Made by a program: the position numbers and the translations under genes
Assembly: GCF_015667585.1 (NCBI RefSeq)
Contig: NZ_JADPEG010000001.1
Coordinates: 120,450 to 184,449 of the forward strand
Length of the DNA stretch: 64,000 nucleotides
From: Clostridium sp. D33t1_170424_F3
GTDB taxonomy: Bacteria > Bacillota > Clostridia > Oscillospirales > Acutalibacteraceae
Direction: 5' to 3'
In this document: one piece after another, positions 53,672-61,732 of the stretch
Layout of the letters: every line of letters starts with the position of its first letter
How positions within the stretch are numbered: position 1 is the first letter of the stretch
The notes under the pieces: generated by a model
Database searches by the model: none
Seen by the model: the letters and a program-made list of their open reading frames with translations, nothing else
Told to the model about the DNA's origin: nothing

Positions 53672-54352
53672 TTACATCATGCTCTGCAAGGTCTCTTCTC
53701 CGTACACCGCTTTCCAGTCCGCGGCAAAATCCCTGACCGCCTTTTCCACCGACGCGCTTTTGAGCGTGTCGCAAAGCAGCGCAGGCTGTACGGTTACGGT
53801 CTGTGCGCCCGCCAGCAGTGCGTCGTTCACCTGTGCAATGTTCTTAAAGCTGGCAGCTAAAATTTTTGTACTCGCGCCGGTACGGCTGATCATTTCTGCA
53901 AATGCGGAAATTACTTCCCGCGCGTCAACATCCAGGTTTTCCATGCGGTTGAAATACGGCGCGATAAAATCCGCCCCAGCAGCAATTGCCAAAAAGCCCT
54001 GTATTTTGGAATAGATCGCGGTAGCTGTCACGCCAATGCCCTTCGCCTTCAGCGCCTTCATGGCCTTGAGGCCTTCTTCCGTCGTTGGCACTTTGATATA
54101 GACCCGTTCGTCCACCCGCTGCAAAATGGTTGCGGCCTCCGCCAGAATTCCCTCACAGTCTTCCGCCAGAACCTGAATGTGCAGCGTCCGTTCCGGTCCG
54201 ATCAACGCGCAGATTTTACGGAAATGCGCAAAGAGATCCAGTTTTCCTTCCGCCTTCAAAATGCTGGGGTTGCTTGTAACGCCGGTGATCGAAAATGCGT
54301 CGCAGCAGCGGCGAATCCATTCCAGATTTGCGGTATCCAATAAAAATTCCAT
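53672..54352 (-). CDS. fsa: Fructose-6-phosphate aldolase / transaldolase-like protein
   Basis: 226 aa, the short FSA type rather than a 310-aa transaldolase. MEFLLDTANLEWI, TGVTSNPSIL, the Schiff-base lysine Lys87 in VYIKVPTTEEGLKAM, and ILAASFKNIAQV match. FSA enzymes split sugar phosphates, using dihydroxyacetone or hydroxyacetone as the donor half. It is the last gene of the GRE operon. In E. coli, FsaA and FsaB lie next to the GREs YbiW and PflD, where they cleave 1-deoxyfructose 6-phosphate. The same job here is inference. Confidence 0.9.
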   Translation of the reverse strand: MEFLLDTANLEWIRRCCDAFSITGVTSNPSILKAEGKLDLFAHFRKICALIGPERTLHIQVLAEDCEGILAEAATILQRVDERVYIKVPTTEEGLKAMKALKAKGIGVTATAIYSKIQGFLAIAAGADFIAPYFNRMENLDVDAREVISAFAEMISRTGASTKILAASFKNIAQVNDALLAGAQTVTVQPALLCDTLKSASVEKAVRDFAADWKAVYGEETLQSMM

Positions 54353-54379
54353 TACTCTTTACTCCTTTGCGGATGGCAG

Positions 54380-55291
54380 CTACCCGATTTTTACCGTTAA
54401 GCCGTCCGTATTCACATTTTGGAGGAGCCCTTCCAGCTCCTCCTTGCGCATGGACTCCCGCGCCGGGTAGGGATACGCTTTTCCCAACGCGGTATATTTG
54501 CCGATGCCAAACGCATGGTACGGCAGCAGGCGGATCGTCTGTACGCCCATTTCGCGCGCCGTATCCAAAATCTCCTGCAGCTGCAGGACCTGATCGTTAA
54601 AGCCCGGGATTACCGGCGTGCGAACCTCCAGCGGCACCCTTCCGCAGAGCTTTGCAAGCGTCTCCAAAGGCCGGCGGTTTGACGCGCCGATCACTCTTTG
54701 ATGAATGGCATCGTCCGTGTGCTTTAAATCGATCATTACAAAATCCAGCAGCGGCAAAAGACCTTCATAAACATCCCACTCGTTGTTCCCGTTTGTCTCA
54801 ATGGCTGTGTGGATTCCCTGCTCTTTGCAGAGGCGCAGCATCTCTTTTAAAAACTCCGCCTGCAGCGTCGGCTCCCCGCCGCTGAACGTCACGCCGCCGC
54901 CGGAGACCTCGTAATACGCCTGATCCTTCAGAATTGCTTCCATCACCTGTTCCGGCGTCCTGTTTTCCCCCATCATCCGGCAGCTGTCCGCCGTACAGAC
55001 CGCGGCGCATTTGCCGCACCGTGTGCACAGCGCTCCGTCCGTCACATAGTTTCCGTCCACAAGGGAAACCGCCTGAACGGGGCATATCTTTGCACAATTC
55101 CCGCAATGGGTGCAGAGCGAATGCGCGTGAAAGATTTCCGGCCTTCCGCTTAGTGATTCCGGATTATGGCACCAGGGACAAACCTGGTTGCAACCCTTCA
55201 AAAACACCACCGTGCGGATACCCGGTCCATCGTCCAACGAAAAGCGCTGAATATCAAATACACAACCAGACAGATTTCTTTTTTCTTCCAT
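54380..55291 (-). CDS. Glycyl radical enzyme activating enzyme (radical SAM)
   Basis: 303 aa. The radical SAM cluster is C-x3-C-x2-C: Cys34, Cys38, Cys41 in GCNQVCPWC. Two further ferredoxin-type cluster motifs follow, CTHCGNCAKICP and CTRCGKCAAVC, as in activases of diol-dehydratase-type GREs but not in the PFL activase itself. TFSGGEPTLQ binds SAM. It installs the glycyl radical in the GRE encoded 12 nt upstream. Confidence 0.95.
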   Translation of the reverse strand: MEEKRNLSGCVFDIQRFSLDDGPGIRTVVFLKGCNQVCPWCHNPESLSGRPEIFHAHSLCTHCGNCAKICPVQAVSLVDGNYVTDGALCTRCGKCAAVCTADSCRMMGENRTPEQVMEAILKDQAYYEVSGGGVTFSGGEPTLQAEFLKEMLRLCKEQGIHTAIETNGNNEWDVYEGLLPLLDFVMIDLKHTDDAIHQRVIGASNRRPLETLAKLCGRVPLEVRTPVIPGFNDQVLQLQEILDTAREMGVQTIRLLPYHAFGIGKYTALGKAYPYPARESMRKEELEGLLQNVNTDGLTVKIG

Positions 55292-55303
55292 ATAAGCTCT
55301 CCG

Positions 55304-57706
55304 TTACGATGCGTATTCGGTCCGCGCGATGAGCTGATCCTGCCATTTCTTTTCCAGCTCCACATAAAAGGCGCTGAAACCGGCAACCTTGACCACCAAA
55401 CTGCGGTACTGTTCCGGGTGGCGCTGCGCATCCTCCAGCACCTCCCGGCTGACCACATTGAACTGCACCTGGAAGCCGCCCTTCATGAAATACACACGGA
55501 TTGCACTGGCAACCTTTGCCACCTTTTCCGCGTCATTCAAGGATGTAGGATGGAACTTCACGTTCAGAATTGAGCCGTTGTCCATCAGCGCATGGTCGAT
55601 CTTTGCAACGGAGTTAAACACAGCCGTCAGGCCGTTGTGATCCGTACCGGGCGTAGGAGACAGGTTATCCGCAATCGCCTCTCCGCTGAGACGGCCGTCC
55701 GGCGTTGCGCCGATCACCTCGCCGTCGATTACATTCATAACAACGGTCTGCGCCGTGCAGCCGAACTGTCCGCCGCGCAGGGGCTTATATTGCTTCATTT
55801 TCTCCGGCATGATGCGGAAAATGCGGTCGCACATGGCGTCGACCTCGTCTTCGTCGTTGCCCAGCTTGGGACAATCCAGAAGCGCCTTGCGGATCGCCTC
55901 GTTCTCCTCCCCCTCGAAATTTGCGTCCAGCGCTTCCATTACGCGCGCCATGGAATATTTCTTTTGCTGGAACACCACGCGGTTTAGAGCGGTCAGCGCA
56001 TTTGCCACATTGGGGAAGCCATGCGCATGTACGATGGTATCATTGTAATTCGGCCCGCGTCCCCAGGAAATGTCCTTTGCCATATCGATGCGGTAATTCA
56101 TTACGGCAGACAGGAACGGCGTTGGAGTCAGGGTAAAGTAACTCTCCGCAATGGCGCTCTCGATCTTCGGGATAAACGGCAGGTAGTAGTCGAGCTGCTC
56201 CTCAAACAGAGCAATTACCTCGTCGATGGATGTGCAGTCCTTTAAAGACCTGGATGATGCGCACAGTACCTTTCCTGTCGCGGGGTTGCAGCCGCCGTGC
56301 AGTGCCAGCTCCAAAATCTTGAGCATGTTGACATACACCGGCGTGACGCCTGTACCGTGTTTGCCCGGCACACGAACCTCAGAGCAGCCCATGGAAGCCC
56401 AGTTGCGCGCGTCCCGCAGGCTGACGCCCGCGCGGGTCATCATGTCCACCGCAATGTCGTCGTTGAAGAAGGCCGGCATGCCGCCTTTGTGCGCGACCAA
56501 CGCCTCCAGGCTTGCCTCGATAAAGGAAGTTGGCGTGGTTTTGCCAATGCTCACCACCACAGTGGGAATGTTCATGTTGGTGTTGCCCAGCGCCTTCAGG
56601 AAGATATACGAAAGCGGGTTGACTGCCGTCTCGCCGTCCTCCGTCTGTCCGCCCAGGGTAATGGACTGGAACAGCTGGTTGCCGCCGAGAATTTCCGTTG
56701 TGCCCCAATCGCGCAATTTGTTCGCCTCAAAGCATTTGAGCAGGAAGCATTCGTACAGCTGCTGCGCCTTTTCCGCATCCATGATTCCATCCTCGCAGTC
56801 GCGGCGGTAGAACGGATACAGGAAGGAGTCCATGCGGCCCATAGAGATGCTGTGCCCGTTGGACTCTATCTGAATGAGCAGATGCACCGTCAGCACAAGC
56901 TGCAGCGCTTCATAGAAGGTATCCGGTTTCTCTGTGGAAATCTTATGGCAAATGCGGGAAAGCTCTGTCAGCTCCGCTTTGCGTCCCACGTCAGACTCAC
57001 TCTTTGCTATTTCAATCGCCAGATGTGCCAGCCGTTCCAGATACTCTTTTGTCCCCTCCATACAGAGAATAACGGACTCCAGGAACGCACGCTGGTCCAG
57101 GTATTCCGGGTCGTGCTCATCCAGCAGGGACAGACGCGTTTGCGCGTGCAGTGTCACCGCGCCCAGTCCGGTTTGCAGCAGACTGACATAGTCCGGGATG
57201 ATATGCCCGTCGCCGTTCTGGTTGTGCTCGATGGACATGGTCTGGTTGATGCTCGGATGCTGGTGGCCTTTCCCGTCCGGGCCCGGCTCCATCAGATACT
57301 CTCCGATGGTATCTTTGAGCGTATAATCCACACGGTCAAAATGCGTGGCCCCGTCCCATGCATCGCACATCTTTTGGATTTCCGCCTTTTGCTCTTCCGA
57401 TACGGGGAACTGCTGGCTGGGACGCGTTGCAAAGGTATCCAGTTCGTCGCGGATCCAGTTGACCGCATATTCCGGGAACAGAGCGGCCGCACGCGGCTTG
57501 CTCGCTGTGTTGCCCAGCAGCAGATCGTCCGGACCGATGTACAGCGTCATTTCCCGCAGATAGCGGCGGAATGCGCGTGCCCGGCGGATCACCACGGGCT
57601 GGGCCATATTTTTCAAGCATTCTTCCGTATAAATCCGGCCGCGTTCCAGACAGATTTCCGGCTTTGTCGAAAGGATATAATCTTTAATACGTTCGGTTCT
57701 GGTCAT
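55304..57706 (-). CDS. Glycyl radical enzyme, PFL/diol dehydratase-like (YbiW/PflD-type by context)
   Basis: 800 aa. The thiyl cysteine is Cys441 in SMGCSEVRVPGK, with the general base Glu443 of the C-x-E motif present in dehydratases and lyases of this family and absent from pyruvate formate-lyase. The glycyl radical loop is VVKVAGFSAF with Gly776; the consensus R-V-x-G-Y reads K-V-A-G-F here. ESNGHSISMGRMDSFLYPFYRRD aligns well with YbiW-type GREs. Neighbouring activase, FSA and kinase suggest radical C-O cleavage of a sugar alcohol phosphate. Its start overlaps the LacI stop by 4 nt. Glycerol or 1,2-propanediol dehydratase and HypD are alternatives. Not pyruvate formate-lyase. Confidence 0.9.
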   Translation of the reverse strand: MTRTERIKDYILSTKPEICLERGRIYTEECLKNMAQPVVIRRARAFRRYLREMTLYIGPDDLLLGNTASKPRAAALFPEYAVNWIRDELDTFATRPSQQFPVSEEQKAEIQKMCDAWDGATHFDRVDYTLKDTIGEYLMEPGPDGKGHQHPSINQTMSIEHNQNGDGHIIPDYVSLLQTGLGAVTLHAQTRLSLLDEHDPEYLDQRAFLESVILCMEGTKEYLERLAHLAIEIAKSESDVGRKAELTELSRICHKISTEKPDTFYEALQLVLTVHLLIQIESNGHSISMGRMDSFLYPFYRRDCEDGIMDAEKAQQLYECFLLKCFEANKLRDWGTTEILGGNQLFQSITLGGQTEDGETAVNPLSYIFLKALGNTNMNIPTVVVSIGKTTPTSFIEASLEALVAHKGGMPAFFNDDIAVDMMTRAGVSLRDARNWASMGCSEVRVPGKHGTGVTPVYVNMLKILELALHGGCNPATGKVLCASSRSLKDCTSIDEVIALFEEQLDYYLPFIPKIESAIAESYFTLTPTPFLSAVMNYRIDMAKDISWGRGPNYNDTIVHAHGFPNVANALTALNRVVFQQKKYSMARVMEALDANFEGEENEAIRKALLDCPKLGNDEDEVDAMCDRIFRIMPEKMKQYKPLRGGQFGCTAQTVVMNVIDGEVIGATPDGRLSGEAIADNLSPTPGTDHNGLTAVFNSVAKIDHALMDNGSILNVKFHPTSLNDAEKVAKVASAIRVYFMKGGFQVQFNVVSREVLEDAQRHPEQYRSLVVKVAGFSAFYVELEKKWQDQLIARTEYAS

Positions 57707-58746
57707 GGGGTACCTCCTTTTTCTGTACAGATCATATGTGGTTTCAAATAAACATGCTCCGACGGATGTTCACCGTTTTCAATATGATTGATTAATTCCT
57801 CTACCACGCGCTTTCCCATTTCATTTGGGTCCTGCTCCATAATCAGAAGATCACGGAAACAGCCGGCGACGTCTGCAAGCCCCGCCTGCGGATAACGCAG
57901 GGAAAACGAGTCAAACGCGGCAATGTCTACCGGGTCTCCCCCGCCGATGCCCTGCACCAGTTTGCCGAGGCGTTCAAAGTCCCAGGTGGTCGCCAGCATG
58001 ATAGCGGTAAACTTCTGGGACTCTCCGTAGGCCCGGTAGATCGGCTGATAAGAAAGCTCCCGGTTGGAATAAATATATTCTTTGATGCTGTCCAGTCCAT
58101 GCGCCGCCATCGCCTGCTGATAGCCGTCAAAACGGTCCATCTGCGCCGTGGTAAAAATCGACCGCCCATGGAACACGAACAAAATGTTTTTATGGCCGCG
58201 CTGAATCAACTCTTCCGTCAGCTCAAACGCCCCGGCACGGTTGTCGGTGGTCACATAACTGCAATCCAGGTCCGGCAGGAAGCGGTCCACAAACACCATC
58301 GGCAGGCCCCTGCGTTTCAGCGCGCGGCAGTAGTCCAAATTGGCCATATTGTCCGACGCGCTGACGATGACGCCGTCCACAATGCCGCTGCTGCAAATAT
58401 CCAGACAGCGCCGTTCCGTCTCTGCGTCCTCATGGGAATTCAGGATCATCACCTGATAGCCCAGTTTCCTCGCGGTCAGGCTGATGGCGTTGGTCAGCTC
58501 CGTCAGGAACAAAAAATCCAGGCTGGGCTGAATCAGGCCAATCACATGTTTCCGCTTCACACGGGCCAACGGACCGTCCTCCCCGGCGCCGGCGCCGCGC
58601 GGCTGGTATCCGTACTTGCAGGCCAGCTTTAAAATGCGCGCCCGCTTATCTGCACAGACCCGCACCGGCTTGCCGTTGAGCACCTTGGACACCAGCGAAC
58701 GGGAAACATGCGCCTTATCGGCAATGAACTGCAGCGTTACTTTCAT
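57703..58746 (-). CDS. LacI family transcriptional regulator
   Basis: 347 aa. The N-terminal helix-turn-helix and hinge are LQFIADKAHVSRSLVSKVLNGKPVRV...KRARILKLACKYGYQPR. The periplasmic-binding-like domain starts with VIGLIQPSLDFLFLTELTNAI. It lies inside the operon it should control and overlaps the GRE by 4 nt. A palindrome between the -35 and -10 boxes upstream of the operon (61406-61422) is the likely operator. The ligand is probably a sugar or sugar phosphate from this pathway. Confidence 0.92.
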   Translation of the reverse strand: MKVTLQFIADKAHVSRSLVSKVLNGKPVRVCADKRARILKLACKYGYQPRGAGAGEDGPLARVKRKHVIGLIQPSLDFLFLTELTNAISLTARKLGYQVMILNSHEDAETERRCLDICSSGIVDGVIVSASDNMANLDYCRALKRRGLPMVFVDRFLPDLDCSYVTTDNRAGAFELTEELIQRGHKNILFVFHGRSIFTTAQMDRFDGYQQAMAAHGLDSIKEYIYSNRELSYQPIYRAYGESQKFTAIMLATTWDFERLGKLVQGIGGGDPVDIAAFDSFSLRYPQAGLADVAGCFRDLLIMEQDPNEMGKRVVEELINHIENGEHPSEHVYLKPHMICTEKGGTP

Positions 58747-58769
58747 CCGGTTTCTCCTTGTTTTTTGTG

Positions 58770-59198
58770 TTATTCGCCCATCACTTCAATGGTGATTTTC
58801 CGCATCTGCGGGCCGTCAAATTCCGCAAAGTAGATTTCCTGCGCCGCGCCCAGCAGCATCTCTCCATCCCGCACCGGGAACGCGCAGTGGTTGCCTGTCA
58901 CCATGGCGCGCAGGTGTCCTGTTGCATTGGCGGAGGTGCGGCCATAAGTCGGCAGCCAGTGCGCGTGCACGTAAGGGGCGTCGTCCGGCACCAAATTGCA
59001 CAGGACAGTTTCCATATCGCTTTCCAGGCATTCCAGCCCCTCATTCACCGTAATACCGGTGGTCGTATGGGCTGTAACCACAAACACCATGCCATTTCGG
59101 ATCCCAGATTCCTGGACCGCTTTACGGACGGAATCTGTCAGCCGGACAAATTGGAAGTGCTTTTCGGTTAAAACCTCTGCGTCCTGAAAGTATACCAT
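58770..59198 (-). CDS. YjbQ family protein (UPF0047)
   Basis: 142 aa from ATG at 59198 after GGGGAGG. VVTAHTTTGITVNEG is the family core, followed by GHLRAMVTGNHCAFPVRDGEMLLGAAQEIYFAEFDGP. YjbQ proteins have a jelly-roll-like fold and bind a metal or small ligand; a thiamine-phosphate synthase activity has been described for some. Its presence in a GRE operon is unusual. It starts right after the amidohydrolase-fold gene (TAATATG). Confidence 0.88.
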   Translation of the reverse strand: MVYFQDAEVLTEKHFQFVRLTDSVRKAVQESGIRNGMVFVVTAHTTTGITVNEGLECLESDMETVLCNLVPDDAPYVHAHWLPTYGRTSANATGHLRAMVTGNHCAFPVRDGEMLLGAAQEIYFAEFDGPQMRKITIEVMGE

Positions 59199-59199
59199 A

Positions 59200-60054
59200 T
59201 TAATCCGCCTCCCCATAGATAAAACGTTCTGCGTTGCCGCCCAGTACCTTTTGCAGCGTCTCCGGACGGAGCTCCAGGTCCTCCACCGCTTCCTTCATCC
59301 GCAGCTGCTCAATGCGCGGATAACCGGAGCCGAACAGCACCTTGCTGTGCAGACTGCGATCCAGCCAGAACGTACCCAGCTGCTGCCCGAACACGTGGTG
59401 CATAAACTCCTTTGGAGAGTCAAAATACAGCATGGACGTATCCGCGTAGAAATTCGGATACTTAATCAACAGCGCCGCGACATCCTCCACCCACGGCCAC
59501 GCGAAGTGCGATACGCAGACGCGCAGGTTCGGATGCGCCAGTAAAACATCTTCCACCAAAAGCGGCTTGCCGTATTTGGCGGGCGCATCCGGCTGCAGGC
59601 TGACGCCCATCTGGAAGATAACAGGTTTATGATATTGTTCACAGAGGCTATACAACGGCTCCAACGCCTCATCGCCCGGATAGAAGCGCTGCGTGGACGG
59701 GTTCAGCACCAATCCGCTCAGCTGTAAACGGGTAAAGGCGTCTTCCAAAACCGCCGGAGCATCCTCCCTGTGCGGGTCAACGCTTGCAAAGCCAATCATA
59801 CGATCCGGAGCCAGATCCACTAACGTCCGGATTTCCTCATTTGTCACAATACACCCGCCGCAGCGCGTTGTCAAATCCTCGCCCAGCAAGACCGCCTTGT
59901 CGATTCCCGCCGCGTTTAATTGTGTGATGAACAGCTTCATCGGCCACACATGCTGTTTATATAGCCCAAAGGTTTTGCGCCGGAATGCGACGCGCTCCGG
60001 ATCCTCGCTGATTTCCTGGATAAACCCGGGATATGTACAGAGATCAATGACCAA
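59200..60054 (-). CDS. Amidohydrolase 2-like TIM-barrel protein lacking most metal ligands
   Basis: 284 aa from TTG at 60054, 8 nt after AGGAGG. The overall pattern is that of the amidohydrolase-2 family (ACMSD/resorcylate decarboxylase type): an I-D-L-x-T-x-P-G start, SVDPHREDAP, KPVIFQMG, AHPNLRVCVSHFAWPW and SKVLFGSGYP. The metal ligands do not hold: the strand-1 HxH reads Cys6-x-Tyr8, the strand-5 His reads Gln148, and the strand-8 Asp reads Gly244; only His183 of strand 6 remains. This suggests a pseudoenzyme with a binding or structural role, or an unusual active site. It lies between kinase and YjbQ genes. Confidence 0.82.
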   Translation of the reverse strand: MVIDLCTYPGFIQEISEDPERVAFRRKTFGLYKQHVWPMKLFITQLNAAGIDKAVLLGEDLTTRCGGCIVTNEEIRTLVDLAPDRMIGFASVDPHREDAPAVLEDAFTRLQLSGLVLNPSTQRFYPGDEALEPLYSLCEQYHKPVIFQMGVSLQPDAPAKYGKPLLVEDVLLAHPNLRVCVSHFAWPWVEDVAALLIKYPNFYADTSMLYFDSPKEFMHHVFGQQLGTFWLDRSLHSKVLFGSGYPRIEQLRMKEAVEDLELRPETLQKVLGGNAERFIYGEAD

Positions 60055-61003
60055 AGGAATCCCCTCCTTCTCCATTCCGCATCAAAGCCAGTACCGCTTC
60101 CCGGTCCGGCGCGCCCTCCATGGGGCCTTTCTTCGTTACAGACAGCGCGCCCGCCGCGTTGGCAAAACGTCCGCAGTCCTTCAGAGACATACCATCCAGC
60201 ATTGCCACCAGAAACGCGCCGCAGAAGGTGTCGCCCGCACCGGTGGGGTCAATCTCCTCCACCTGATAACTCGGCACATCCACCACGGTATCGCCCTGAT
60301 AGATCCGGCAGCCCAGCTCCCCGCGCTTGAGCACGACGGTCTTTCCCTGCCGGACCCACTCTGCGCAGCCCGCCTCATCGTCCGGCGCGCCGGTCAGCAT
60401 TACCGCCTCGCTGACGCTCGGGAAAACGATGTCCGCACGCTCGATCGCCGGACGGCAGATTTCCCGGATTTCTTCCACGCTCAGTACCTCCGGGCGAATA
60501 TTCGGGTCAAAGCTCAGCTTTGCGTCCTCCGGCAGGCATTCAATCAACTTATACACCGCGCGTGCGCTGCTCTCGCTGGAAGAAATCGTCACGCCGGTTA
60601 CATGAACCCATTTGACGCCCTGCAGTTTTTCCGGCTGGATATCCTGTTCGTCCAGCATTCCGGCCGCTGCGTGCCGCCAATGATAGATAAAGGAACGCTT
60701 GCCGCCGGAATAGTATCCCACAAACGCGGTGCCGGTGGTCGCGCCGGGCTGCACACGGATCATCTCTGTGGAAACGCCGCTTTCCTGCAAACGGTCCAGA
60801 ACACATTTTCCAAAATCGTCCGGACCAACCACGCCGATCATCGCGCAGTTTCCGCCAAGCTTCGCCGCCGCATTAATTACAATGGGGGTATCTCCGCTCG
60901 GATACGGCCCGATAAAATCCGCCGCCCGGTCAAACGGGCGATCTACCTCTTTACGCATAATTTCCACCAGCAGTCCGCCGATGGTCACAATATCATAAGC
61001 CAT
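60044..61003 (-). CDS. PfkB family carbohydrate kinase
   Basis: 319 aa. ATG at 61003 follows AAAGGAG; a longer frame to 61039 lies in the cupin gene. The N-terminal SGDTPIVINAAAKLGGNCAMIGVVGPDDFG and the C-terminal DPTGAGDTFCGAF (residues 252-264, catalytic Asp258) are the two PfkB signatures. It phosphorylates a sugar or nucleoside; ribokinase, fructokinase and KDG kinase are all in this family. Within this operon it would supply the phosphorylated substrate of the GRE. It overlaps the next gene by 11 nt. Confidence 0.92.
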   Translation of the reverse strand: MAYDIVTIGGLLVEIMRKEVDRPFDRAADFIGPYPSGDTPIVINAAAKLGGNCAMIGVVGPDDFGKCVLDRLQESGVSTEMIRVQPGATTGTAFVGYYSGGKRSFIYHWRHAAAGMLDEQDIQPEKLQGVKWVHVTGVTISSSESSARAVYKLIECLPEDAKLSFDPNIRPEVLSVEEIREICRPAIERADIVFPSVSEAVMLTGAPDDEAGCAEWVRQGKTVVLKRGELGCRIYQGDTVVDVPSYQVEEIDPTGAGDTFCGAFLVAMLDGMSLKDCGRFANAAGALSVTKKGPMEGAPDREAVLALMRNGEGGDSFGH

Positions 61004-61016
61004 GGTTTTACTCCTT

Positions 61017-61352
61017 TCAGTGCTCCGCACAGCAGACAAACAACAATTTTAAGGGTTCCGTTCCCGGATTACTCACCACATGCGGCAAATCCCGGTCGTT
61101 GACGATCAACTCCCCCTGCTTCACCAAAACCTGTTTTCCTGTGGCCGGGTATTCCACACAGGCGGTCCCCTCCACCACATAGAAAAGCTCATCCGCGTTT
61201 TTGTGTCCCGCATCGTAGCCGGCGGTCTTTCCCGGCTCCAAACAGAGCAGGCCGCTTTCAAACTGGTCGGTTTTCAGCGCGCGGTAAATGAGCGAATCAC
61301 CAAACGACTCCGACGCCTGCGCCATCGGCTGAATGCTTTCTCCGTACTGCAC
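61017..61352 (-). CDS. Cupin domain protein
   Basis: 111 aa from GTG at 61352 after AAAGGAAGGG; a longer frame to 61397 would start upstream of the -10 box at 61396 and is rejected. The cupin motifs are GHKNADELFYVVEG and NDRDLPHVVSNPG, with two to three His/Glu metal ligands. It is a single-domain cupin, likely a sugar isomerase, epimerase or sensor. First gene of the GRE operon and 13 nt from the kinase. Confidence 0.85.
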   Translation of the reverse strand: MQYGESIQPMAQASESFGDSLIYRALKTDQFESGLLCLEPGKTAGYDAGHKNADELFYVVEGTACVEYPATGKQVLVKQGELIVNDRDLPHVVSNPGTEPLKLLFVCCAEH

Positions 61353-61395
61353 AATCGTCCCTTCCTTTCTGCAACGCATTCTGTTTACTGTGCTC

Positions 61396-61425
61396 ATTAT
61401 ACGCTTGATACAATGTTTATCACAA
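61396..61425 (-). promoter_or_regulatory. Promoter and likely LacI operator of the GRE operon
   Basis: Minus strand: TTGTGA (61425-61420), 18-nt spacer, TATAAT (61401-61396). Between and touching the boxes lies an imperfect palindrome, TGATA-N7-TATCA, at 61406-61422 on the plus strand (15 of 17 positions fit symmetry or the centre). A repressor there would block RNA polymerase. Confidence 0.65.
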
Positions 61426-61660
61426 ATACTGAAATTACTTTATATTTTATGATATTTTGTTGATTCTTTTTGATTTTTTAATTTATCTATCTTTTTCATT
61501 TAATATCACAAATTATTATTAGTTATCTATATCATATATCTGATAAAGCAAGGACCTGCGGTTTGTTTTTCCAGTTTGCCGTTCCGATGCGATTTTTACA
61601 TGAAGAGGCTGTCAATATCCATTGCCAGCCCAACAAATTGTTAAAATTTTTCTATTTCTA
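61426..61660. other. AT-rich intergenic region between divergent transcripts
   Basis: About 235 nt between the GRE operon promoter and the ald promoter, very rich in A and T with TATCTAT-type runs. No gene seen. It could hold binding sites for further regulators. Confidence 0.5.
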
Positions 61661-61688
61661 TTGACGCGCTGTGATGAGATGTTACAAT
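61661..61688 (+). promoter_or_regulatory. Promoter of ald
   Basis: TTGACG at 61661-61666, 16-nt spacer, TACAAT at 61683-61688, 45 nt before the start codon. Confidence 0.7.
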
Positions 61689-61732
61689 AAAGTATCAAAT
61701 GTTGAAAATCGACATATTAGGAGGTTTTTCCC

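Noticed and set aside
55304-57706. Labelling the GRE as pyruvate formate-lyase
   Set aside because: It has a C-x-E active site and an activase with extra ferredoxin-type clusters, whereas pyruvate formate-lyase has adjacent cysteines and a smaller activase.
56297-57751. Plus-strand open frame of 484 codons opposite the glycyl radical enzyme
   Set aside because: Antisense shadow of the GRE gene, no ribosome binding site and no known motif.
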